From: Oscillatoria sp. SIO1A7
GTDB taxonomy: Bacteria > Cyanobacteriota > Cyanobacteriia > Cyanobacteriales > Laspinemataceae
Direction of reading: 5' to 3'
DNA length: 44,913 nt
Assembly: GCA_010672965.1 (NCBI GenBank)
Contig: JAAHFN010000011.1
Location: 63,537-108,449, forward strand
The translations under genes and the position numbers were made by a program. Positions 31,224 to 43,100 of this stretch are shown here, in pieces. A model generated the notes under the pieces. That model ran no database searches. It saw nothing but the letters and a program-made list of their open reading frames with translations, and was not told the origin of the DNA. Within the stretch, counting starts at the first letter, position 1. Each line of letters begins with the position of its first letter.

Positions 31224-33299
31224 ATGGGAAAGGTAGTCGGCATTGACTTGGGGACAACCAACTCAGTGGTGTCTGTCATGGAGGGAGGAAAGCCAGTCGT
31301 CATCGCCAACTCAGAAGGGATGCGAACGACTCCATCGGTAGTGGGCATCAGCAAAGACGGCGAACTGCTGGTCGGACAATTGGCCCGAAGACAAGCGGTA
31401 CTCAATCCCCAGAATACCTTTTATGGGGTGAAACGATTTATGGGCCGCCGCTATTCGGAACTGGCACCAGAATCGAAGCGAGTGTCTTACACGATCGCTC
31501 GGGACGACCAGGGCAATATCAACATCAAATGTCCTCGGCTCAGAAAAGACTTTGCTCCCGAGGAAGTCTCGGCCAGAATCCTGCGCAAGCTAGCCGACGA
31601 GGCCAGTCGCTATTTAGGAGAACCCGTAACCGGAGCGGTGATTACCGTGCCCGCTTATTTTAACGACGCCCAGCGACAAGCCACTAGAAACGCCGGTAGA
31701 ATTGCCGGCTTGGAAGTTCAGCGCATTATTAACGAACCGACTGCAGCAGCTCTGGCCTATGGACTCGACCGACAGCGAGAGCAGACGGTTTTGGTATTCG
31801 ACTTGGGCGGCGGAACTTTTGACGTGTCGGTTCTGGATATCGGCGAAGGAGTCTTTGAAGTCAAAGCCACCGCTGGGGATACTCAGTTGGGGGGCAATGA
31901 TTTTGATAAGAAAATTGTAGATTGGCTCGCGGAGCAATTTTTAGAAAGCGACGGAGTTGATTTGCGGCGCGATCGCCAAGCCCTACAGCGTTTGATGGAA
32001 GCCGCCGAAAAAGCCAAAATAGAACTATCCGGCGTCGCGGTTACCGATATAAATTTACCCTTCATCACCGCTACAGAAGACGGTCCGAAGCACCTAGAAA
32101 CCCGCCTGACTCGGGCTCAGTTTGAGGGGCTCTGCGGCGACCTGATCCAAAGGCTGCGCCGCCCGATAAAACGAGCCCTCAGAGACTCCGGCATAAGTCC
32201 GGTTCAAATTGACGAAATAGTTTTAGTAGGCGGCTCGACCCGAATTCCCCTGGTGCAGCAGCTCGTCAGGAGTTTAATCGATCGCGAACCGAACCAAAAC
32301 ATCAACCAGGATGAAGTAGTGGCAGTTGGGGCAGCAGTTCAAGCGGGAATCCTAGCCGGGAATATCGCAGATGTACTCCTATTAGATGTAACCCCTCTGT
32401 CTTTAGGAGTGGAAACCATTGGCGGAGTTATGAAAAAACTGATTCCTCGCAATACGACAATTCCCGTGCGCCGCTCCGATACCTTTTCTACCTCGGAAAA
32501 TAACCAAACGATGGTAGAGATTCACATCCTGCAAGGGGAACGGGAGTTGGCAAGCGATAATAAATCCTTGGGTCGCTTTAAGCTCAGCGGTATTCCCCCA
32601 GCTCCCCGAGGTGTGCCGCAAGTTATGGTTTCTTTGGACGTAGATGCCAATGGGATTTTGCAGGTCTCTGCAGTGGATAAAATGACCGGACGAGAGCAGA
32701 GCGTTGCTATCCAAGGCGCTTCTACCCTGAGCGAGGCAGAGGTGAACCGGGCAATCCGGGAGGCAGAGGAATTTGCAGATAAGGATCGCCAACGAAGGGA
32801 AAAAGTCGATAAGCGCAATCGACTGGAGGCATTGGCTTATCAAGCAGAACGACAACTGCGAGAGGCAACTCTAGATTATGGAATTCAGATGGTCAGTCCC
32901 TATAGAGCGCGCATTGAAGGGTTAGTTCGCGAGCTGCGTTCTAGCATGGAGCGCAAGGACGAGCGGGGCATGGACTTGGCACAGTCGGATTTGCAGGATG
33001 CAATCTACGAACTGAACCGGGAGGTGTATCAGCTCCAGCAACAGGAAGAGGAAGAAGAAGATTTTTTGGGTTCGGTGCGTCGGGTCTTTTCTGGGGAACC
33101 GTCGGAGCGAGAGCGGAGCCGAGCGGAATATACGCGCAGGGAGCGTTATGAATATTCTTCCAGGGGGAGCGAAGGTTCGGGATTGGGTTGGGAGCGAGGA
33201 CAGCAGCAGCGCTCTCGTTTCGCCACCAATGATTCCCGTCGCTATAACAACCCTTATCAAGATGATGATTGGGACGATGACGATGATGATTGGTTTTAA
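31224..33299 (+). CDS. dnaK: Hsp70 chaperone DnaK (cyanobacterial DnaK1-like)
   Basis: 691 residues. Nucleotide-binding domain 1-~385 with [17 protein letters not shown] (6-22), [18 protein letters not shown] (~192) and [15 protein letters not shown] (~332); linker [13 protein letters not shown]; substrate-binding domain ~395-510; helical lid ~510-620. It is longer than the ~635-residue DnaK because of a basic/glycine-rich tail that ends in an Asp-rich stretch ([14 protein letters not shown]) instead of EEVD. Divergent C-termini of this kind are known for cyanobacterial DnaK1. ATP-driven folding chaperone in the cytosol. It is followed on the same strand by a J-protein, its usual co-chaperone. 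Confidence 0.95.
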   Translation: MGKVVGIDLGTTNSVVSVMEGGKPVVIANSEGMRTTPSVVGISKDGELLVGQLARRQAVLNPQNTFYGVKRFMGRRYSELAPESKRVSYTIARDDQGNINIKCPRLRKDFAPEEVSARILRKLADEASRYLGEPVTGAVITVPAYFNDAQRQATRNAGRIAGLEVQRIINEPTAAALAYGLDRQREQTVLVFDLGGGTFDVSVLDIGEGVFEVKATAGDTQLGGNDFDKKIVDWLAEQFLESDGVDLRRDRQALQRLMEAAEKAKIELSGVAVTDINLPFITATEDGPKHLETRLTRAQFEGLCGDLIQRLRRPIKRALRDSGISPVQIDEIVLVGGSTRIPLVQQLVRSLIDREPNQNINQDEVVAVGAAVQAGILAGNIADVLLLDVTPLSLGVETIGGVMKKLIPRNTTIPVRRSDTFSTSENNQTMVEIHILQGERELASDNKSLGRFKLSGIPPAPRGVPQVMVSLDVDANGILQVSAVDKMTGREQSVAIQGASTLSEAEVNRAIREAEEFADKDRQRREKVDKRNRLEALAYQAERQLREATLDYGIQMVSPYRARIEGLVRELRSSMERKDERGMDLAQSDLQDAIYELNREVYQLQQQEEEEEDFLGSVRRVFSGEPSERERSRAEYTRRERYEYSSRGSEGSGLGWERGQQQRSRFATNDSRRYNNPYQDDDWDDDDDDWF

Positions 33300-33538
33300 A
33301 AATGAAGCAATTGAATCGCGTAAAGGATGCCCCTTTTTAAGGGAGAGGGAGTGGGGGGACAAGGGGGAGTGTGGGGAGTGTCGGAGGCCGCCTACGAGGC
33401 CGCCTACGAGGTGTGGGAAGAACTGGAAAAAATTCTCCCCCCTCTCCCCCCTCTCCCCACACCTCCGACACCTCCCCACACCTCCGACACCTCCGACACC
33501 TCCCACTGCCCTATTTTTACCTTTAATACAAAATGTTG
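33300..33538. repeat. dnaK-dnaJ spacer with tandem repeats
   Basis: Contains GCCTACGAG duplicated (33390-33412) and a pyrimidine-rich run of ACCTCCGAC and CTCCCC units (33435-33508). The long plus- and minus-strand frames through it are repeat artefacts. Confidence 0.6.
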
Positions 33539-34555
33539 ATGCAGAACTTTAGGAACTATTACGATATTCTGGGAGTTGCCAGAGACGCCCCCAGCGAAGA
33601 AATTAAAAGAGTCTATCGGCGACTGGCGCGACAGTATCACCCGGATTTGAATCCCGGTGACAAGGTGGCTGAAGAAAAATTTAAGGATATTGGCGAGGCT
33701 TATGAGGTTCTGTCCGACCCGAATAAGCGAGCGCAATATGACGAGTTTAGTCGGTTTTGGCAGCAAAAAGGATTTCAGGGGCGATCGCCAAGGCGAACTA
33801 GGAGCAGAAATGGTTCAGGTAATAGTGCCAACAGCCCAGTAGATTTCGAGCAAATCCGCGATTTTAATGATTTTCTAGACCAACTTTTGGGGGGCAAGCG
33901 CAGTCGTCCAGAATCTAGTTCCAGGACGGGGTCGCCCTCTAGGACGTCGGAGTCGGATTATTTTAAACCGGGGAAATCTAAGAAAATTCGCACGATTACT
34001 GCGCGCAAAAATCCTCAAGATATAGAGGCGCGCTTGACTTTGCCTCTGGAGAAGGCTTATCGCGGCGGGCACGAACGGATTCGTTTGGAAGACGGGCGAT
34101 CGCTTGAAGTAGATATGCCCCCCGGAATGCGAGGGGGCCAGCGGCTTCGGCTCCGGGGTCAAGGGATTGCCGGTGGAGATCTATATTTGAAAATCTCCGT
34201 AGCACCCCATCGGTTTTTAAAACTGCAAGGAACTGATATCTATTGCCAATTGCCAATTACTCCGAGCGAAGCGGTACTGGGAGGCTTCGTCGAAGTGCCC
34301 ACTCTGGACGGTCGCGTCAAAATGACCGTTCCCGCAGGAGTTCCCCCGGGCAAGCTTTTGCGCCTTGCCAACAAAGGCTACCCTATAAAGGGAGAAACCA
34401 GTTCCGCTAATGGCAGGGGCGGCTCGAAAGGACGCGGGGACCAATTGGTAGAAATCCAGATTGTGGTGCCCAAGGATATTAGTGCGGCAGAACGAGAACT
34501 ATATGAAAAAATACGTCAAATGGAAACCTTTAACCCGCGTCGGGATTTGCAGTAA
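33539..34555 (+). CDS. dnaJ: DnaJ/CbpA-type J-domain co-chaperone
   Basis: 338 residues from ATG 33539 ([13 protein letters not shown], the usual start in cyanobacteria; ATG 33533 adds two residues). J domain 6-70 with HPD in [11 protein letters not shown] (~35-37), a Gly/Ser/Arg-rich linker (~80-150) and the C-terminal substrate-binding domains (~155-330; [37 protein letters not shown]). It lacks the four CxxCxGxG zinc motifs, so it is a class II (CbpA-like) J-protein. It stimulates the ATPase of the DnaK encoded upstream. Confidence 0.93.
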   Translation: MQNFRNYYDILGVARDAPSEEIKRVYRRLARQYHPDLNPGDKVAEEKFKDIGEAYEVLSDPNKRAQYDEFSRFWQQKGFQGRSPRRTRSRNGSGNSANSPVDFEQIRDFNDFLDQLLGGKRSRPESSSRTGSPSRTSESDYFKPGKSKKIRTITARKNPQDIEARLTLPLEKAYRGGHERIRLEDGRSLEVDMPPGMRGGQRLRLRGQGIAGGDLYLKISVAPHRFLKLQGTDIYCQLPITPSEAVLGGFVEVPTLDGRVKMTVPAGVPPGKLLRLANKGYPIKGETSSANGRGGSKGRGDQLVEIQIVVPKDISAAERELYEKIRQMETFNPRRDLQ

Positions 34556-34691
34556 GGGATTTGCAAATAAATATTTTTCCCTCGCTTCCGCGTAGGACGG
34601 GGGACAGAAGCTGTCCTGGGTCGCAGAGTTTTCACCGGTCCCGTTGAGCTGATTCGGTAATTTATTTCTTGTAATTCCCTAAGACGTAATG

Positions 34692-34731
34692 AGAAATAAG
34701 TGATGGGCTGTTGAGTTCGTCATTTATTTCT
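34692..34731. repeat. Hairpin between dnaJ and the cyclase gene
   Basis: Arms AGAAATAAGTGA and TCATTTATTTCT pair over 12 bp with one wobble, ending 25 bp before the cyclase start codon. No T-run follows. It could affect transcription or translation of the cyclase. Confidence 0.4.
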
Positions 34732-34756
34732 TAATTAATAAGAAGAGGGTGTATAA

Positions 34757-35815
34757 ATGACATTCGAGGGAATCTCGGTCCTGGTGGTTGATGATGCGCA
34801 AACTAATCGCAACTTGCTCGGACACCGGTTAAAAAAACAAGGGTATTCTGTCTCGCTTGCAGGGAATGGAGTGGAAGCACTGGAGTCGATCCGATCGCAG
34901 CCATTTGATTTGGTACTCCTGGATGTTATGATGCCGCAGATGAATGGCTATGAAGTCCTTGAAATCCTCAAAGCAGACTCGGCACTTCGCCATATCCCGG
35001 TTATTATGATTTCTGCCGTAGATCAACTAGATAGTGTAGTTAAATGTATCGAACTCGGCGCAGAAGACTATCTGCCCAAACCATTTAATCCAGTTTTACT
35101 AAGAGCAAGAATAGGGGCTTCTTTAGAAAAAAAAAGACTTAGAGATAGGGAGCGAGCTTTTTTGCAACAGTTGCAAGAGGAACAAGAAAAATCGGAGCGT
35201 CTGTTGCTGAATATTTTGCCCAAACCCATTGCCGATAGATTAATGTCGGGAGAACTGACTATAGCAGATAGTTTCCAAGAGGTGACAGTTTTGTTCGCCG
35301 ATATAGTCGGCTTTTCGCAAATGTCCTCTGATTTATCCCCCGCCGAATTGGTGGAGTTACTAAATGAGATTTTCTCCGCCTTTGACGAACTGGCTTCTGA
35401 GTATAGATTAGAAAAAATTAAAACTATTGGCGATGCTTATATGGTGGTGGGAGGGCTGCCGACCCCCAGACCAGACCATGCCCAGGCGATCGCCAATATG
35501 GCTCTGGATATGCTAGAGGCCAGCCGCCAATTCCACAAGCCAAATGGGGAAAAGATCTCCATGCGCATAGGTATCAGCACTGGCCCTGTAGAAGCCGGAG
35601 TTATTGGCATTAAAAAGTTTAGCTACGATCTCTGGGGGGATACAGTCAATACCGCCAGCCGCATGGAATCTCATGGCATTCCAGAACGCATACAAGTAAG
35701 CGAAACTACTTATGATTTGCTGGAAAGCCAATATCTGTTTGAGGAGCGCGGGTCGATTAAGGTTAAAGGCAAAGGCCAAATGACCACCTATCTGCTCCTG
35801 GGCAGGAAAGGCTGA
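34757..35815 (+). CDS. Response-regulator receiver - class III nucleotidyl cyclase (adenylate cyclase predicted)
   Basis: 352 residues. Receiver domain 1-~125: acidic pair D12/D13, phospho-acceptor D56 in LLDVMMPQMNGYE, K108 in YLPKPF. A helical linker with LLLNILPKPIADRLMSGE (~149-166) precedes the class III catalytic domain (~170-350), which has VLFADIVGFSQMS with the first metal Asp, EKIKTIGDAYMVVGG, and YDLWGDTVNTASRMES. The Lys in EKIKTIG and Asp in YDLWG are the purine-selecting residues of adenylate cyclases (guanylate cyclases have Glu and Cys/other), and NTASR supplies the transition-state Asn and Arg. Phosphorylation by an unlinked histidine kinase should control cAMP synthesis. AGAAGAGGG upstream is a good ribosome-binding site. 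Confidence 0.93.
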   Translation: MTFEGISVLVVDDAQTNRNLLGHRLKKQGYSVSLAGNGVEALESIRSQPFDLVLLDVMMPQMNGYEVLEILKADSALRHIPVIMISAVDQLDSVVKCIELGAEDYLPKPFNPVLLRARIGASLEKKRLRDRERAFLQQLQEEQEKSERLLLNILPKPIADRLMSGELTIADSFQEVTVLFADIVGFSQMSSDLSPAELVELLNEIFSAFDELASEYRLEKIKTIGDAYMVVGGLPTPRPDHAQAIANMALDMLEASRQFHKPNGEKISMRIGISTGPVEAGVIGIKKFSYDLWGDTVNTASRMESHGIPERIQVSETTYDLLESQYLFEERGSIKVKGKGQMTTYLLLGRKG

Positions 35816-35929
35816 GGTAGGGACCTTCGGGGCAGGGGGACAAGGGTTCCCTAGAAATTGTTAAAATAAATTGAATCGCTCGATGGACAGATGCAGTCTT
35901 AGTTTGTCAAGGTTTTTTGGTAACTGCTT

Positions 35930-36256
35930 ATGACAGAGGTACTTTCAACAGGTGTGTCCTCTATGGCTTCTGCACCGACTATCGCTCCAGAACGGAGCGC
36001 CACAGTTGCGCGCAAACCCTATCCAAATTACAAGGTAATTGTGCTGAACGATGATTTTAATACGTTTGAACACGTTGCCAAGTGTTTGATGAAGTATATC
36101 CCAGACATGACGAGCGATCGCGCCTGGGAACTCACGAACCAAATCCACCATGAAGGTCAAGCTATTGTCTGGATTGGCCCTATGGAGCAGGCCGAACTCT
36201 ATCACCAGCAGCTCGGCCGCGCCGGTCTGACAATGGCTCCTCTGGAAGCGGCGTGA
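35930..36256 (+). CDS. clpS: ClpS, adaptor of the Clp protease
   Basis: 108 residues. After a ~30-residue disordered N-tail the core reads YKVIVLNDDFNTFEHVAKCLMKYIP, then A.ELTNQIHHEGQAIVWIGPMEQAELYHQQLGRAGL, the classical ClpS fold. The NDDFNTFEH loop and H in IHHEG form the pocket for N-degron residues. ClpS delivers N-end-rule substrates to the ClpC/ClpP machine in the cytosol. ATG 35930 gives the full tail; Met12 is an alternative start. It is followed 94 bp later by the DUF2103 gene. Confidence 0.95.
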   Translation: MTEVLSTGVSSMASAPTIAPERSATVARKPYPNYKVIVLNDDFNTFEHVAKCLMKYIPDMTSDRAWELTNQIHHEGQAIVWIGPMEQAELYHQQLGRAGLTMAPLEAA

Positions 36257-36350
36257 GTGGTATTGCGGCCATAATTGCGGCCACGAGGAGGATACCCTGC
36301 CAAAAACAGTTACCAATTCCGCGAGCGTTCCTTCGAGAACGAAATATGTT

Positions 36351-36665
36351 GTGTTTTGGAAAAAATCTATGGGTAAATCCTCCAGCGGCCGTTTGGTTTT
36401 CAATCACTCAACTCACATTCCCGGTTTAATTCCCATTTTGGAGAGGCTCGCCAAGCGTCCCGACATTCAAACTATTACCCCGGGCGTCATTGGACGGGCA
36501 AAAGGTCATTCCCCAAAAATGAAGTTAAAGGTGTCCGTGCCTATTAGAGGCGGCTTTAAGGTCATCGCTCGTCAAGGAAAAACCGTACAAGAAGTTTTTA
36601 TTATTACGTCTCTTAGCCAGCAAGAACTGGAAGAGTGCCTGGGAATAGTTTTAAGAGGAAAATGA
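36351..36665 (+). CDS. DUF2103-like small protein
   Basis: 104 residues from GTG 36351. ATG 36369 gives MGKSSSGRLVFNHSTHIPG and matches what I recall of the family start. The core SGRLVFNHSTHIPGLIPILERLAK, then ITPGVIGRAKGHSPKMKLKVSVPIRGGFKVIARQGKTVQEVFI corresponds to DUF2103, whose molecular role is not established. His residues in NHSTH and GHSP could bind metal. A strong AGGAGG lies at 36286-36291, followed after five bases by CTG 36297 in the same frame, so a longer product starting there is possible. It lies downstream of clpS on the same strand. Confidence 0.75.
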   Translation: MFWKKSMGKSSSGRLVFNHSTHIPGLIPILERLAKRPDIQTITPGVIGRAKGHSPKMKLKVSVPIRGGFKVIARQGKTVQEVFIITSLSQQELEECLGIVLRGK

Positions 36666-36681
36666 TTTAATTTATTTTAAT

Positions 36682-36720
36682 CCCAAGGTTAGATAGAGGT
36701 TACAAGCCTCTAACCTTGGG
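36682..36720 (+). terminator. Hairpin after the DUF2103 gene
   Basis: CCCAAGGTTA...GAGG pairs with CCTCTAACCTTGGG (about 14 bp with a 4-base bulge), beginning 17 bp after the stop codon. The following GATTTGT is only weakly U-rich, so termination efficiency is uncertain. Confidence 0.55.
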
Positions 36721-36737
36721 GATTTGTAGGTGTACTG

Positions 36738-37010
36738 TAGGGGCGACAGCATTCCCGAGACAGCCTTTGCTCTTATGCAAAAATTAATGTATTGGAATGC
36801 TTCGCCCCAGAAACCCATTTAGCTCACCGATTGCCCTCGGGGCACGCAAGAGCGATCGCGTCAAAAAAAACATTATAAAACTCTCCACACTTCCCACATT
36901 TGGAGTTCCCAGCGAGCGGCATAAATAATGTCTGGGGCCCGCGCATTCCAGTTCATAAATGAGCGTCAAAAGCAAAGGATATCTCGGGAATGCTGTCGCC
37001 CCTACGCCTT
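36738..37010. repeat. Inverted pair of family-F repeats
   Basis: GTAGGGGCGACAGCATTCCC at 36738 faces GGGAATGCTGTCGCCCCTAC ending at about 37005. The inner halves (GGAATGCTTCGCCCCAGAA and CTGGGGCCCGCGCATTCC) also pair, so the whole 270 bp forms an imperfect large palindrome. Confidence 0.6.
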
Positions 37011-37182
37011 ATTTCGAGGGTTGGTCGTGGCCAAAGAACATCAAATATAAAAAACATACCCTTTAAAGCCCCCTGCTCCCTACCCCCCTGCCCCCTGCTC
37101 CCTGCTCCCCTGTTCCCTACCTGCTCCTTGTCTCCCTGCCCCCCTGCCTCCGAAGCTCCGAAGCTCCGAAGCTCCCTGCCTC

Positions 37183-40100
37183 TTACCAAGGGCTGCCAAT
37201 CATGGTGAAAGCAGACCAATAATAAGGATGGGATAGATTGTGGTTACTTGCTTCTTCAAGTTCCTGGGGTAACTCGATATTTTGGCCAGAGTTAGCGCCG
37301 ATAATGCGACGGTTCTCAATTGTAATCTCGCCGCGAATCATAGCAAGCTGAGCAAGTCTTAGCGCCTCAGCTTTAATGGGGGCTAGTTTTAGTTGCCGAT
37401 AAAACTCGCTCATCAGCACCAAAGTCCCTTCATCGCTAACATACCAGAGACTCGCCAAGGCAGATTTGGCACCGCTTTTAATTGCCAAGCCAGCTAAGCC
37501 CAGCTCCGCTTCTCGGTCTCCGACGGCGCTGCGACAAGCAGAAATTACCAATAAATCAACTAAAGGATCGCTCCATTTCAGCTCCGATAGTCGGTCGAGG
37601 GTGAGCTTTTCGTCCCAGAATTGAATATAAGAATTACTCGCAGATCCGGGTAAAAAATCAGCATGAGTAGCAAGATGGACAATGGGCATTGGTTTGGCTA
37701 AGAGCTGGTTTTGAAGATTTGCCAGAGTGAAGTCTTCATTGAGGAAAAACTCTCCGATGCCCAGTTCCGATGTAATCGTGGCTAGCTCCACCGGCACTGC
37801 TGGAAGCGGGTCCTTATTGCTGAATTCGCTGGCTCCTAGTGCCAAGACCCCTGCATTTTCAAGAGACCGATAGCGCAAATCCGATAAACTGAAGCTGGGA
37901 ATCATGGCTATGCTGTATTTTTCCACCAAAAATTTCTCCCCATCGTGCAAGGCCGCCACCGGAAAAGAACGCAAGCCCGCATCCATAGAAAATAGGATAG
38001 TGTCAATGTTTTCTTCCTCCAAGACTGCTTCCATTGGCTCCACTATTAATCGATAGAGCTGCTGGGCCATAGAAAGATACCTGTTACCATCGCGCCTGCG
38101 AGGATTGGTCAGTTCCCCTAGAAACCTACTGACCAAAGGCACAACAACTTCCCGTTTGGCTTCGGGAATGCTCAGGCGAGTGGGGTCGCCTTCTCCTCTA
38201 AAAACGACCAACTCTAGTTGTTCGGCGCGAGCTACGACATAGACTACTGCGTAATTCTGGCTTGTTTCTGCTTGCAGTCTCTTGAGTTCGTTGCGGAATT
38301 TGGATATAGCGACTGACTGATTCTCTATATTAGCACGAACTCCGAGAAACTCTTCAATTTCTTGGTTCCGATATTGCTCTATTTGCCAGACTGTACCTTC
38401 TAGGTCATTGCTAGCGAAAATTGCTGCCAGACTAGCTTCATTATCCGATCCGCTGTCAGATGAGGAACTGTTATTTTCGCTGTATTCCGAGGAAGAGCCA
38501 GCAGAATTATCGGAAGCCTCGTTCCCCGAGTTTTGAGAAGATTGGCTCCCTGAATTCTGGGAAGAGCCAGATGAGTTCTGGGAGAAAGAGCCAGAGCCAG
38601 ATAAGTTATGGGAGGAAGAGCCAGATGAGTTCTGGGAGGAAGATCTAGCGCTATCTCCCGTACCAGTAGAACTAGCAGAGTCTCCAGAACTAGAATTGCT
38701 AGAACTTCCAGAACTAGAACTGCTAGAACTTCCAGAACTAGAGCTGCTAGAACTTCCAGAACTAGAGCTGCTAGAACTTCCAGAACTAGAACTCCCAGAA
38801 CTAGAGCTGCTAGAACTCCCAGAACTAGAGCTGCTAGAACTTCCAGAACTAGAACTGCTAGAACTTCCAGAACTAGAACTGCTAGAACTTTTAGAACTAG
38901 AGCTAGCAGAGCCTCTGGAACTAGAGTTATTAGAGTTTTCAGAACTAGAGCTGCTAGAACTTCCAGAACTGGAGCTAGCAACCTCTGAGGTTTGGGCGCT
39001 GACTTGGGAAGATTCTGAGTCTAGACTCAAGGACAAGGCTTCTGCATCGATCGCGATCGCCTGTATTTCTGGCTGCGAAATAATGACCCCTTGCAAATCC
39101 TTCGCTAATTCGGCATTTGCAAAGAGCGATCGCAAGGACTCTACCCCAGCCTCGCCGCTATTGGCCGAGCCATTGCCCGAGCCAGCAAAATTGTTGGGGC
39201 TAATCGAATTGCCTGAATTGCCGCCGGACAAAACGCCAAAACTAGAATTACCCGAGTTAGCAGAATTACCCGATATTTCTCCTATATTGCTCGAACCAGC
39301 AAAATTATTTGGTTTTACAGAACTGCTGGAATTGCTGGAATTGCTGGGATTGCTGGGATTGCTGGGATTGCTGGAATTGCTGGAATTGCTGGGATTGCTG
39401 GGATTGCTGGGATTGCTGGAATTGCTGGAATTGCTGGAATTGCTGGAATTGCTGGGATTGCTGGGATTGCTGGGATTGCTGGGATTGCTGGAATTATTCG
39501 GGTTAGCTGTATTACCCGAGTTGCTGGGATTGCTGGGATTGCTGGAATTATTCGGGTTAGCTGTATTACCCGAGTTGCTGGGATTGCTGGAATTGCTGGG
39601 ATTGCTGGGATTGCTGGAATTGCTGGAATTATTCGGGTTAGCTGTATTACCCGAGTTGCTGAAGTTGCTAGGGCTACTGGAACTGCTCAAATTATTCGTA
39701 TTGGCAGTATTGCTAGAATTGCTGGGATTGCTAGAATTGCTGGGATTGCTAGAATTATCCAGATTAATTGGATTGCTTAAATTTCTTGGTAATTCTGGAG
39801 TGAGTGGAGTGAGTGGGCTGCCCACACTCCCCCGGTTGCTCGGGTTAGCTGAATTGCTGTAATTACCAAGGTTAACTGGAGCGATCGCATTGCTGGAATT
39901 GGTTGGGTTAGCTGAAGAAACCGAATCCGCCTCCGCGATCGCATTGCTGGAATTGGTTGGGTTAGCGGAAGAAACCGAGTCGGCCTCCGCGATCGCATTG
40001 CTGGAATTGGTTGGGTTAGCGGAAGAAACCAAGTCGGCCTCCGCGATCGCATTGCTGGAATTGGTTGGGTTAGCGGAAGAAACCAAGTCGGCCTCCGCGA

Positions 40101-43100
40101 TCGCATTGCTGGAATTGGTTGGGTTAGCGGAAGAAACCGAATCCGCCTCCGCGATCGCATTGCTGGAATTGGTTGGGTTAGCGGAAGAAACCGAATCCGC
40201 CTCCGCGATCGCATTGCTGGAATTGGTTGGGTTAGCGGAAGAAACCGAATCCGCCTCCGCGATCGCATTGCTGGAATTGGTTGGGTTGCTCGGGTTGGTT
40301 GGAGCGCTCGGGTTGGTTAGGTTAGCTGAAGAAACCGAATCCGCCTCCGCGATCGGGTTGCTTGGATTGCTAGAGTTGCTCGGATTTGTTGGGTTAGCTG
40401 GGTTAGCTGGGTTGCTCGGATTGGTTGGATTGCTAGAGTTGCCAGAATCGCCAGAGTTGCCCGAACTATTCTGGTTGTCTGGATTGCCAGAGTTGCCCGA
40501 ACTACTCTGGTTGTCAGAGTTGCCAGAGTTGCCCGAACTATTCTGGTTGGCTGGATTGCCAGAGTTGTCCGAACTATTCTGGTTGCCAGAATCGCCAGAG
40601 TTGTCAGAACTATTCTGGTTGGCTGGATTGCCAGAGTTGCCCGAACTATTCTGGTTGTCAGAGTTGCCAGAGTTGTCAGAACTATTCTGGTTGGCTGGAT
40701 TGCCAGAGTTGCCCGAACTATTCTGGTTGGCTGGATTGCCAGAGTTGTCAGAACTATTCTGGTTGTCAGAGTTGCCAGAGTTGTCCGAACTATTCTGGTT
40801 GTCAGAGTTGCCAGAGTTGTCCGAACTATTCTGGTTGCCAGAATCGCCAGAGTTGCCAGAGTTGTCAGAATTGCCAGAGTTGCCAGAATTGTCAGAACTA
40901 TTCTGGTTGTCTGGATTGTCAGAGTTGTCAGAATTGTCCGAATTGTCCGAATTTCCCGAGCTGTCCGAATTATCCTGATTTGGTTCCACTTGGGGTTGGG
41001 TTACAGAAACCTGATGGCGAACGATCGCAATATTGCCTTGATTATAGAGTTGTGAAGTAGTTGGCACCTCAAGGTAAGGCCCTAAGGTTACCGACCCCGT
41101 TGTAATAGCCCCCGCCGTACCTAGAGTGCTAGCATCTCCAACTATAAAAGGTGTATTGCTGCTGTCTGCGTGGCGAATATTTATAGAACCGCCGCTTGCT
41201 CCATCGGCAGTCGAGATACTGGCATCGATACCATTGCGATCGCTAAAACTGCCGCTAGCTCGGAAGAAATTACCCGCAGTAATATCTACCTCGCCGCCGC
41301 CAGTTGCGTCAATTAATGTTATATCGATATCGCTGCTGGAATTTAGGCTAACATTTCCAGCGGTAGGGTTGGATGTAGAGTCCGAAGTAGAGTTGGATGT
41401 AGAACCCGAGCTAGAGCTGGTAGCGATCGCTCCTGCTTCTATCTTACCTGCGGCAATATCTACCAAGCCGCCGTTAGTCGTGACATTACCGAGAGTCACA
41501 TCGGAACTAGCGTTTATCCTCGCGCTCCTTAAAGGTTGGCTCGAACCCACATCGCCATCAATCCTAATATTTCCCCCAGTTATCGCCAGATTCTGAAATC
41601 CATCTATCGAACTAGCTACAGTTACATCGCCAGTCCCGGTCGCTATAGTCGCGTCTTCCTTCAGGGAAATAGGAGCATTGATTGCAACAGCGCCATTGGC
41701 AGTATTGATGTTTCCAAATAGATCCAGACTGCTGCCGGCGACGCTTAAACCGCTAGGGGGTATTATGCTACCCACATTGCCGCCCAGCTCTACCGAACCG
41801 CTACCGGCATCTATAGTTAGAGATTGGTTTCCATCTATTTTTGTAGTATTGCCTGCTAGACCGCCTAGAACTATATTTTGGTTTTCGGTTGTAATCGTAA
41901 CGTTGCTATCGAAACTAATACTATTGGCATTTAACTTAACAGATGCATTATCGATTCCGGCGATCGCTCCATTTAGGTTTATAGTCCCCGCTTCTATGGC
42001 GATCGGGTCGCTAAACTGCGTGCTAAGAGAACCCACCGCAACCGTACCGCTAGTATCTGTCGAAAAAGTAACCGAGCTGAAACCATCTTGCAATCGCCCA
42101 ATTTCCGCTACAGTCAGGTCTAAAGCATTCGGGAAACTCCCGACTCCCGTTTCCTCTACCTGCAGATTAACCAAGCGTCCTGCAGTTGCCGCTTGCAAAA
42201 GTAAATTGCCACTGCCGCTAACAGTTCCAGCATGAAAATCTATTTCATCGGCGGTAATGCTTAAATCCCCCACTGGAGTAACGTTGCCTATGGAACTCCG
42301 GAAACTTACCGTTCCCGTTCCGGCGTCAGCGCTTAGATCGTGACTGCCATTGAGCATTCCCTGAAAAGTAATGTTTTGGTTGGCTGTTTCTATCGAACTG
42401 TTGCCCTCTAGTTCTATACCACCTTCAGCGGTCAGGGTAATAGAAGCATTATCAGTTCCGGTTATAATTCCGTTGAGTCTTACCGAGCCACTTCCCGAGC
42501 GAACTGTCAGCGGGTCGCTTGGGGAAATATTGGCTATTTGAACATCTCCTATTCCGTCATAGCTTCCGATGTTAATGGAATTGAAACCATCAGCCAAGTT
42601 GCTTAAGTCGCTGGCGGTTAAATCTAAAACTGTTGCACCGCGATCGCTATTGCCGCCAATGGCTATATCCGTAGTCGGGTTCAGCGGTTGGATATCTAGG
42701 AAACCGGAGCCTTTGACTTGAGACGCACCTCTGATATCGATTTCATCGGCGCTTAACGTCACGTTGCTAGTTCCAGATGCCGAGGTATTGATAGAGCTGC
42801 CCGCTAAATCAATCCCTGCATGACCGGCTGCCCCAGTGCCTGTCAGGGTTATATCCCCGCCAGTTGTAGATTCTATAGTGCTACCGTTTTCTGCCAGAAT
42901 ACCTTGGTTTTTCTTTCCATTGCTGCTTGCCTCGCTCCTTCCGGTTATATCTATAGAACCGCTGCCGGTACGCACTGAAGCAGAATCTATCTCTATTCCT
43001 TGATTGAAATTATTTCCCGAAGCAACTCCCGCGATCGCGATCGTCCCCATATCTGCTTCCACGACAGCTCCAGAACGGATTTCCAGCCCATCGTTATTCC

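Larger units (their letters stand above)
36666..37182. other. Spacer between convergent genes with family-F repeats
   Basis: No gene. It holds a terminator-like hairpin (36682-36720), family-F copies 3 and 4 in opposite orientation (36738-36812, 36936-37010), a C-rich CCCTGCTCC-type tract (37068-37148) and three CTCCGAAG octamers (37148-37175). Confidence 0.6.

Noticed and set aside
38696-40978. Two long plus-strand frames (388 and 362 aa, Leu/Glu-rich) opposite the adhesin gene
   Set aside because: They arise because the 9-bp and 54-bp repeats keep all frames of matching phase open. The minus strand carries the continuous gene ending in a recognisable CHAT domain.
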